Source of the DNA: Norana najaformis
Taxonomy: Eukaryota; Annelida; Clitellata; Crassiclitellata; Hormogastridae
Assembly (NCBI GenBank): GCA_964023275.1
Contig: OZ029927.1
Span: 5,565,715-5,629,714 of the forward strand
Reading direction: 5' to 3'
DNA length: 64,000 bases
Below the pieces are notes generated by a model, which saw only the letters and a list, made by a program, of their open reading frames with translations, ran no database searches and had not been told where the DNA came from. Numbering within the stretch: position 1 is the first letter of the stretch; the number at the start of each line of letters is the position of its first letter. This document shows positions 56,341-64,000 of this stretch, piece by piece. Both the position numbers and the translations under genes were made by a program.

Positions 56341-57111
56341 TGTCTGTGTGTTTGTGTGCGTACATACGTGTCTGCACCTCTCAATGATTGTCCGTTTGCG
56401 TGTGTGTCTGTGTTTGTCTGCTTGTAATTGCATACCTATGCGTGTCCGCGTGTCAGTATAAGACGCGTTTAGGCAGAGGCTGAGCAAATGAAGGCGCCAT
56501 CGCTTCAGGACAATGAAATCTATACAACTTTAAATCTACTGGAAAACGATTCTTCTTCTTCTTCTTCCATCTAATCTAATTTAATTACGTATATAGGTAA
56601 AGGCGGAGATATATAAATATACACACATAGTCATATGGGTAAACGTGCCTGCCCGTGTAGTCGCCTGTGTGCGCGTGTGTTTGTGTGTGTGCATGCATGT
56701 GTGTGCGTTTGTGTGTATAATTGCCTACGTGTTTGTTTCTCAGACGATACTTGTTTCCTTTAAGAGATTGCGCCTGTCTGTACGTTTGCCTGTGTGCGTG
56801 TGTGCGTGCGTCTACTTGCCTGCGTATTTGTTTTCCACGTATGTGTGCGCGAGTACAGGTGTGTATAGGCCAAGACCGATAAATTGAAGGCGCCATCGCT
56901 TCAAAAACAATAATCTTAAGGAATTCCATTCTTCCTTCCATCTAATTTAATTACTTTTATAGACCATTCAGGGCCAGAACCTGTCCTTGTTTGAAGGTGG
57001 GCCAGAACCGGCCCTTGTTTTGAGGTGATCCAGAACCCGCTCTGGTTTTGAAGTGATCCAGAATCCGCTCTTGTTTTGAGATGATCTATAACCCGCCCAT
57101 ACTTAACTACT
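56340..57111 (-). repeat. Polinton right terminal inverted repeat, expanded
   Basis: Inverse of the left arm with additional copies of the cgccatcgcttcaaaacaat block (near 56,500 and 56,895, and a more distant one near 55,385) and of the ccagaacccgctcttgtttt block (three units at 56,975-57,085). Confidence 0.85.
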
Positions 57112-57117
57112 TATGAC
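57112..57117. other. Target site duplication, right (TATGAC)
   Basis: Right-hand partner of 47,127-47,132, directly after the terminal CT of the element and followed by more of the split minisatellite. Confidence 0.9.
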
Positions 57118-57150
57118 CATCCTGAGTCTATGACCGTGCTGAGTCCATGC
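57112..57150. repeat. 17-bp minisatellite, right of the Polinton
   Basis: Two remaining units (ctgagtctatgaccgtgctgag-type words) in the same orientation as the left part. Confidence 0.85.
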
Positions 57151-57239
57151 CTGTAGCGACAATTCGTTACAATACAACCTGCGACATGAACTTCTTTTCT
57201 TGTACAGGGCCTATATAACTCAAGCGCATAGAGAACATT

Positions 57240-57320
57240 CTTGTATTGTCAGTTCCGGAGCACCGCTCATAAAATTTTCTTGAAGAGGTGCTATACAAAT
57301 ATTTACTTGCGATTACGATA
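57240..57320 (+). repeat. LINE-like 3' tail repeat
   Basis: ttcttgaagaggtgctatac then ttgcgattacgat, the same kind of end as at 24,870 and 30,850. The flanking 57,151-57,640 holds nothing else I recognise. Confidence 0.55.
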
Positions 57321-57645
57321 TAATTAGGCTGTAGGACAGCATATTATGTGTAGTAGGCCTGGTCACTGTAGTTTGACTTGCATTGTTACGGATTTTTGGG
57401 AATGATGAGTGAGTATCTAGTTTTGCCAAAGCGAAGTTTAGATCTTATGCAATGTCAATCCATCAAGAAAAACTCCATAACTTAGGTTTACAGTCTTTTT
57501 CCAAACAGAACTCAAATCAGAAACATGCAAAAAGGCCTATGTGTAAACTAAAGACAAATGTTAGAAGTTAAGTCTGTTTACCAGACTATGTATCGATGGC
57601 CGCATCCTTTCGTTAGGTCTCCCCAACAACTTGGCGAAAACTCAC

Positions 57646-57869
57646 AGATCGGTAAGCCTGGTAGCTGTTCCAGTTGCGAGCAGAGTCGCGAAGGTTCGAA
57701 GCGTCGAAGAACTGCCTCTTTCGTCATCGACCACTTGCATTGTGACTAGCTGCGCCCAGAAAAGATGGGCAAGTTGATGACGTCCTCTGCTCACTGTAAC
57801 TCGTAGTTCTTGGGCGATTCTTATGTTCTCTCCACATTTGGCCCATTCTTCTGGTAGTTCTCTCACAAC
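57646..57869 (-). CDS. Candidate host exon of unknown identity
   Basis: A fully open 224-bp stretch between an acceptor-like tttctaatacag and a strong donor gtgagt, both in the right place for one exon. It would encode VVRELPEEWAKCGENIRIAQ and continue with LRVTVSRGRHQLAHLFW and QVVDDERGSSSTLR, ending in phase 2. The peptide is varied in composition and not repeat-like. I recognise no family. Partner exons were not found on either side. Confidence 0.4.
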
Positions 57870-57999
57870 CTGTATTAGAAATAGGCATTGTCTAGCTTCA
57901 ACATTTCTTTTCCACAGTTAGTCTCTGTGTAGTGGTGTCGACCTTAATAAACGCAACACATTGACGATTACAATAATATATTATATCTACAATGTGATC

Positions 58000-59020
58000 G
58001 ACACAGATCAGCGTGTATTGCAAATCTTTTCATGGATGACATCTAATCTCTTGTGCCGGGACCCATCTAAAACGGAATTTATACTTATTGGCCTATGCGA
58101 TCAGGTAAAACTTTCTGACCCTTCTATCTCCCTCATCCTGGACTCTGCATCCACCCATACCATTAATACTAACTCTCCTGTTCGCAATTTGGGTGTAATA
58201 TTTTACCAAAACCTAACCTTTTTTGATCATATCACCCATCTTTCCTGCTCTTGCTTTATGCGTATTCTTGACATTCGCAGACTCCGTCCTATGCTTGACT
58301 TCAAAACTGCATCTACCATCGCCACATCCATAGTCCATGCAACAATTGACTACTGCAATTCAATTTTCCCGAATATAGACACAACCCAGATAAAAAGCCT
58401 TCAAGCCACCCAGAATGCTGTCGCTCGTACTGGCACCAAAACTCCCAAACACCATCACATCACCCCTGTTCTCAAATCACTTAACTGGCTTAAAATACCT
58501 GAACGAATAGAGTACAAAGCCCTATCACTTACCTATAACACACTTCAATCCTCCTAACCCTCCTATCTTCGCCAGGTATTTGCAATCCAATCACTCCGTC
58601 AACCAGTTCCTCTTCTGCCCTAACACTTATCCGCCCTTCCGTCACCTCATCCTTAAAATCTGGAAATCGCTTATTAGCCATAGCTGCTCTACTCCTCTTG
58701 AATGAATTCCCGCTTGGACTACGACAATTATCTGATCCATCTTACAAACTCACCATCATTTCACCCCTTGCAATCTCTGTGCAGGTCTTCCACTGAAAAC
58801 ACTCCTCTTTCGCATATTATATCCTATCTGTCTTTTCTCCCTTATCTATCCTGCAGATCCAATCCCAAACACCACCCACATTAGCCGTCTGACTGTCTGA
58901 CTCTTGGATTTTGTCCTGGAACCGAACCCTTCCTGCCTATCGATTTTAATTGAAAAAGTTGGTTCCCGCGACTTGGCTTTCGTTGGGCGCTGTACAAATC
59001 TCGAGATTACGATGACGATA
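58000..59020 (+). mobile_element. Family A LINE, copy A6
   Basis: An open frame of 198 codons (57,961-58,557) covers the C-terminal region: WMTSNLLCRDPSKTEFILIG, VRNLGVIFYQNLTFFDHI, SIVHATIDYCNSIFPNID and ITPVLKSLNWLKIPERIEYK. A degraded stretch and the 3' UTR ending ctcgagattacg near 59,005 follow. The frame here is the cleanest of the family in the window. Confidence 0.88.
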
Positions 59021-59379
59021 CATAAATCTTCGTATAAGCTTGGGTATATTAATTTCAATTTATGTGATGCTGTATGTGCACAAGTTATTATTTTTAGTCT
59101 TTTTTGGTAAGACGAAACAATTCAAAATAATATTAAAACTTCCTGAAAAAGTTTTAATAGATTTCGTCTGTTCAACAAAAAGTTGTAACAAAAGTCGTAA
59201 CAACAAAGAAAACGCAGAAAACTGGAGATCTCTGTGTCCCATGTAACAGCGACTCCCGGTGAAAACTGGAGAGTTTAACAACTGTACAGCCAACTGTAGG
59301 CCTACTCGATTAAAAATACCTCATGAATCAGTTGTTGGAAGAAGAGGAATTGTCGAAAGAAATACAGTGTCCAGAACGT

Positions 59380-59500
59380 GCCATAGGGAGCGTGCTAGCC
59401 TAGATTCAAATCTCTGAAATAAGCCACAATCGGGTTGCAAACCGGGTATCCTCACGCACAGAGGCGCCGTGACCGACAGCGCTTTTACCGATGTGGCTAC
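59380..59500 (-). mobile_element. tRNA-derived SINE, copy 3 (truncated)
   Basis: On the minus strand it has A box region TAGCCACATCGGTAAAAGC (59,499-59,481) and B box GGTTTGCAACC (59,443-59,433), with ctgtgcgtgagga between and ggcttatttcagagattt after them, all shared with copy 2. The body stops early. Confidence 0.78.
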
Positions 59501-60330
59501 TGAGCCAGTGTTGCTGGAACCAGCTGCAGCTTATTCACACGCGTTCATTCATAAGAACATCGGTAGGCAGGTTAAAAGCTTTTCTGCCATAAGGTCCGCT
59601 TCAAAACAGTCACGTTCGTTGGGTTCACAGCAGGCCCGCATTGTGCCACGAGTGTTAACTGGCTGCCAGCTATGGGCCCGATCTGTCAAGAGCCTCGGTT
59701 CGATCGTTACAGGTCGAGACATTCAGTGGCCCCAGGACCTGTCTCACGGTTAGAAGTCTATAATTCGAAGTTCACAAAACGACCCCGATATCGATATGGA
59801 TCGTAGAAACGACCGAATTAAATGTCGTGTCACTTGTTTGAGGGGTTTACAGTGTTCGCGTATTGTTTATAGGTGGCGCCACGCTTTAGTATCAAACCGG
59901 ATATATTCCGTTCCTCTGGTTTCGAGTAAACATTCGTTGATGTGTATAAACATGCTGGAAGTCGAAGGGTCGGTTTTCTTAATTATTCGTCGTTGTTTCG
60001 ACATCAAGTAATTTACTTTGAAACATCGTTCGCACGATGAGTACAGTCGATCGAGAAGGTGACAATCAAGATCGAAATTATACGTCGAACAATAAAGAGA
60101 GCAAGAAACAGAAAGTCAAGAACAGAAATGCTAGCACTGGTAACAGTATTACACGTACTATTAATGTGTGTATGTATGTATGTATGTATACATACAGTAC
60201 AAGTAAAAGCATGTTTGTATGGAACATGGTTGCCAATCCCCGCCCCACCCTCGGAATCAGCTTTTGCCTCTCATCTCACAGCTGCTGTCTGCAGTTTTCT
60301 GGTTTTCTACTGCTTTTCTTACATTTTTAA
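59500..60330. other. Low-copy sequence, nothing recognised
   Basis: Two overlapping frames (59,469-59,753 and 60,037-60,330) have no known domain. A short GTAT run is at 60,163-60,190. Confidence 0.5.
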
Positions 60331-61329
60331 ATTGAATAAATGAAATCTGTGAATTTTTTCAAGAAGTTTTAACATAATTTTATTATTTTTGTCTTATCAA
60401 AAACAGAACTTAAAAATAAACACATGCAGCCCTGCAGAAATTTAATATGACATAGACAAGGTTGTCTAAAGATTCATAGAGACATCCTGTAGAAAAGAAA
60501 TAATAAAATTAGTTTCTTTAGTATTGTCAATTCTTATTTCCATTGAAGCTTGCGAGAGAAAGTCTAGCAGCATGGACTACCTGTGGGCAAAATATAACAT
60601 AGATGTATCACACAAAAACTGAGTTAGTGGAAGTCAAACTACAAGTTATTAAAAATTTCCAATTATCCTGTGGGGAATTTCAAGAACATCTGCTAAAATC
60701 TTAAAAACTGTTTGAGTCTGCCTGATGGCAAGAAAAATTTAACTTAAAACAAACAAAAATAACAAAATCTTTCCCAAATGTGCAAATTGGAGGATTCTCG
60801 ATTAATTATTTATAAAATATGTAGCATAATTTTAGTCAGAAAACACAGGATAGCCTGTTTGGAATGTGTAAGTGTACAGTATAGTCTGTTTCAAATACAA
60901 ATTGTAAATGTCTTGCACAGTTTGAGAGACAATGTAAATTTTAAAAATATGATCAGGCTTATTATTTTGCAAGTATCAGAATGTTTATAAAAGTAATCTA
61001 ATCAAACTACTAGGTTACAGTAATTTCTTTTGTTTATACAATAAATTTGTTTAAATGAACATACTTTTTGCAGATTGCATTAAAGGGTTTGGCTAGGATA
61101 GTGGTTAGTGAAGTTTCTTCTGGAATTGAGTTTTTCAGAATTGGAAGCCCTAATGTATATGTATACATGCAATTCTATATACGGAGTCTTTTAAGAACCC
61201 TAAAACAAGTATTCTTGCATATTTTTATTATTGGTCAAACCAATAATGTAATAAATGAAATTATTACTTTTCTTTGCTTTATTTCTTGCAAATACCTACT
61301 GACTACTGCCAAATGGTGTCCTGCTACTA

Positions 61330-61920
61330 AAGTACTTGCTAAGGATTTCATGTTGTAAAAGTCCAGTAAAATTATGGAAGCTATATAAATGTGCCATATC
61401 ATGCCATGCTGAAATCAAAGGAAGAATAACAATGGAGAGGAGAGCTCCTGAGAGGAAAGCTAAATCTGAACTTAATGAAAAGAATGATGAAAGCCTCATA
61501 TGGAGGGTAACACTTTATGGATGTGAGCCATGGTCTACTGGAAAAACAGAAATTGGGAGCATAAAGGCATTTGAAATGTGGATATGGAGAAAACTAGCTA
61601 AACTCAACTGGGAGGATCATGAAACAAACGAAAAGTTGCTGTGCTTGGTGTAAGAAGAAGGAACACTGGTGAATTAAATATAGAGATGACAAGTAAACTG
61701 GATCACTCGCTTACTTTTTGGGAATCTTTTCCTGAAGACAGTGCTTACAGAAAGAATCGAGGAAAGAAAGTTACAGAAAGGCAAAGAACTGTACTATTGC
61801 TCTGCATGATAGATAAAGGAAGCAGATGAGGCCACAAAGAAGTTAAAAGTTATGGCATAAAACGGAGAAGAATGGTGTTGCTGGACCTGACTAAGGAAAG
61901 AATACTAAGAAGAAGAAGAA
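61330..61920 (+). mobile_element. LINE C-terminal fragment (endonuclease/reverse transcriptase type)
   Basis: The frame reads VTLYGCEPWSTGKTE and then IKAFEMWIWRKLAKLNWED, matching the LLYGCETWTL...AFEMWxxRRxLxIxW pattern of LINE C-termini. It is followed by a short frame after one frame change and an AGAAGA tail at about 61,900-61,920. Confidence 0.8.
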
Positions 61921-62149
61921 GACTATCATTATTAATTATTTCCAGATATAAACAGATAGTATTTGTTTTTACCAACAAAACTATTAATACAACTGAGCTT
62001 TTCACTGGAATTAGCTCAAACCTACATGCAAAGCAGAAATCTTAGAGCTCTGTCTTGTTGTAATAAGAATATTTTGGGTGCATACTTGATGAAAGTTGCT
62101 GAAAACTCTTCCTTGTAACTTTTTACAAGAATAGCAATCTTATTTAACT

Positions 62150-62690
62150 TTCTTTGTGTGGTTTCACAAACGTCCTCCTGGATGACGTCTAACCTGCTGT
62201 GCCTGAATCCATCTAAAACTGAATTCATGCTCATAGGCCTGCATAACCAGCTAAAGAAAATTCCCGACCCCTCTATTTCGTTCAGCAGGACACGTTTAAT
62301 TGTAATTCTATCTAATTCTGTTTAATTCTATTCGCACATTTAATGCTAATTCTGTCCGCAACTTAGGTATGATCTTCGATCAAAAGCTCTCTGATTCTGA
62401 TCATGACACCCATCTTTGTTTATCTTTATTATGTTAATCCTGTATGCTCCCCCACTCAGTTTGCTCATTAAAGCATCCTCAGCTGATCATCATCTCTATG
62501 CTTATGACACCCAACTATTCATCTTTTTCTGTCCGAATTGTTTCACTGACTCTATAAATCATGTATAGTATAACAATCGAACCCTTCCTGCCTATGGACT
62601 TTGTTTTGATTGAGTGCCTGTGAATAAGCTGGTTCCCACAACTTGGCTATCATTGGATGCTGTAGAAATCTTGAGATTGTGCTTACAATT
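62150..62690 (+). mobile_element. Family A LINE, copy A7 (CpG-decayed, internally deleted)
   Basis: It begins with SWMTSNLLCLNPSKTEFMLI-like coding (62,175-62,240), loses the middle, and ends with the family 3' UTR (62,580-62,690) in which CpG positions kept by other copies read TG or CA, for example ttcccacaacttggctatc. Confidence 0.8.
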
Positions 62691-63599
62691 ATCTAATGAC
62701 TTCTTTAGCACCATTATCGTAATGTGTAAAGCATTAGTTGATTGCATCAAGTTACACTGTAGTTTAAAAAACCAGAAGACTTCCATGAATGAAGGAAGCC
62801 AGGCCAACATCCATGAATGCTATGTTTATTACTCTCTTTCATCATCTGCATTGACCACTGGCATTGTTTCTATCATTACTGAGATTTCTCAGAGCAGTCT
62901 TGCAAGTTATGCTTAATAATGTGTAGACATCTGTTTATTTAATTTCTTTCCAACAGTTTGTTAGTTCTGTACTTTGTAAAAGAAAATTTTTTATCATGTT
63001 GAATGTATTTGCAGTTGCATAATTTCAGTCATTTAATTTGGGACTGCAACAAATTGAGTATGAATGTGATACTATTCATTAGTGTAGGTATTGTGATTGC
63101 TTGCTGCTGACTGCTATACATAATAGCCAGTAATTAAAGCAGGTAAAATAGAGGGTTAACAGAGGTGCTTTTCACTTACCTAACTAATGTTATACTTGTA
63201 AGAAAACAATTTAATTAATTTGTATGCAAATGATGCTCAACTGGCAGTCTTGTGCAGACACTTGGAGGTCCACCTACATGTATGGTTGGCAGTTGACACA
63301 TATCAAGAGTACCTGTTCCAGATTATGCCAGAGATGAAGAATCACACAGAACAAGGTTATTCAAGGTTAATGGTTGAGTGTAACTTATCTGGAAGTCCCT
63401 CTTATTCCCAAGTCTGAGTTGCTAAAGAATTTGTAGAAAGATGGCAGACAAGATCCTCTCTGAAATGGACAGTCATTGTTCAAGTGGGCTTGATTACATA
63501 TGACACATGTTCAAAACCCTGTTGCTGACATACATTGACTTGTCTGTGTGTATATCATGGCTGCTGATCTGAGTACTGCAAACATTATCCAAAACCACA

Positions 63600-63900
63600 C
63601 AAAATCCATGGAGTCTCAAAGACTATGATTGCTGCAATGATTCTGGCAGGAGTTTGGTCCAAAGAGTTGGAGTTGCTTGAGCTCTTAAATGAATGCCGTA
63701 TTTCACAGACGAAGTGACTTGAGGGCAGAGTGTTGTAATTTGTAAAGGCTGAGGATCAGAATGGTTTAACTGTGAACAAAGGGTGAAGATGACAGTGAGT
63801 ACTGGAGCGAGTTTTAGATAAGTGAAAGGGTTTTATATTCTATTCATTTGGATATTGAGCAGGTAGTAATTGGTAGTGGGCATGTACTATTATCTAGACC
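63600..63900 (-). mobile_element. Possible old LINE C-terminal fragment
   Basis: On the minus strand the order of words (a region like the SLWNSLP block near 63,650 and the FKTL-type region after) runs parallel to 46,100-46,400, but similarity is weak. Confidence 0.4.
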
Positions 63901-64000
63901 ACTCTCTGCCTATCGCAGACGTTATATTTTTGAAATCTTATATCAATTAGGCCAAGATATTATAATTAAGTACAGAAAAAAGTGGAAGATATTTTTAGAA

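Larger units (their letters stand above)
47133..57111 (+). mobile_element. Polinton/Maverick-type element, compact, no DNA polymerase B seen
   Basis: A 9,979-bp element. The ends are AGTAGTTAAGTATGGG and its inverse, so it begins with AG and ends with CT as Polintons do, and the 6-bp target duplication TATGAC (47,127-47,132 and 57,112-57,117) is perfect. Seven coding regions on the plus strand (packaging ATPase, two small proteins of unknown or minor virion role, integrase-chromodomain, penton-like, basic minor protein, major capsid) face two on the minus strand (tandem PC4-like, membrane protein). I find neither DNA polymerase B nor an adenovirus-type protease. It is broken, with roughly three to five breaks in the coding part. 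The clean duplication and good reading frames suggest a fairly recent insertion. Confidence 0.93.
60330..64000. other. CpG-poor, A/T-rich block
   Basis: By eye there are only some 25-35 CpG in about 3.7 kb, far fewer than in the preceding sequence, and TG/CA are common. It holds LINE remains (61,330-61,920; 62,150-62,690; 63,600-63,900). In 60,340-61,330 and 62,690-63,600 I recognise no gene. Confidence 0.65.

Noticed and set aside
56078-56461. Val-Cys-rich 127-codon frame in the Polinton right arm
   Set aside because: It is produced by GTGT-rich filler. Similar frames appear on the other strand as Thr-His runs.
47133-57111. Free-living virus genome integrated recently
   Set aside because: The gene set allows particle formation in principle, but several genes are broken and the ends and duplication are those of an integrated Polinton, so it is listed as a fossil.

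Overview
The window is animal nuclear DNA. It holds a split protein-coding gene with canonical splice sites, several LINE clades with CR1/L2-like reverse transcriptases, a tRNA-derived SINE, a piggyBac remnant and a Polinton-type element. This mix suggests a repeat-rich invertebrate, probably marine. I cannot place the species. No rRNA gene, intact tRNA gene or CRISPR array was seen.

Host genes. The one gene I can name is a proton-coupled oligopeptide transporter of the SLC15A1/A2 (PEPT1/2) type on the minus strand. Ten exons lie between 31,392 and 7,538, and their order, reading frame and intron phases agree with the family. They run from the ExxER motif of the first transmembrane helix to the conserved GSRWTLQAT segment and the micro-exon after it. 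The first exon, at least two internal exons and the 3' exons were not found, and the 3' part must lie beyond the left edge. The introns are packed with LINE, SINE and piggyBac debris. A second possible host exon of unknown identity lies at 57,646-57,869 on the minus strand.

Left part (1-5,700) and scattered sites near 11-12 kb and 36 kb: one family of non-LTR retrotransposon with a C-terminal restriction-like endonuclease domain. Its copies end in, and often lie between, (TAA)n microsatellites. At least six other LINE types fill 6-7 kb, 10-11 kb, 13 kb, 16.7 kb, 21-34 kb, 37 kb, 39-46 kb, 58-59 kb and 61-64 kb. Several have their own simple-sequence 3' tails: (GATTAC)n, (ACTT)n, possibly (AACT)n.

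At 37.9-38.9 kb a 78-bp tandem array leads into an LTR-like stretch with TATA box, polyadenylation signal and a possible primer-binding site, which I read as an LTR fossil. At 47,133-57,111 lies a compact Polinton/Maverick-type element of 9,979 bp with terminal inverted repeats, AG...CT ends and a perfect 6-bp target duplication (TATGAC), inserted in a 17-bp minisatellite. It carries a packaging ATPase, integrase with chromodomain, major capsid protein, a penton-like protein, small minor proteins, a tandem PC4-like protein and a small membrane protein. I find no DNA polymerase B. It is a fossil with a few breaks.

From about 60.3 kb to the right edge the DNA looks clearly poorer in CpG than the rest. 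The LINE copy there has lost most CpGs that its relatives keep. This is either a methylated or older domain, or a change of source sequence.
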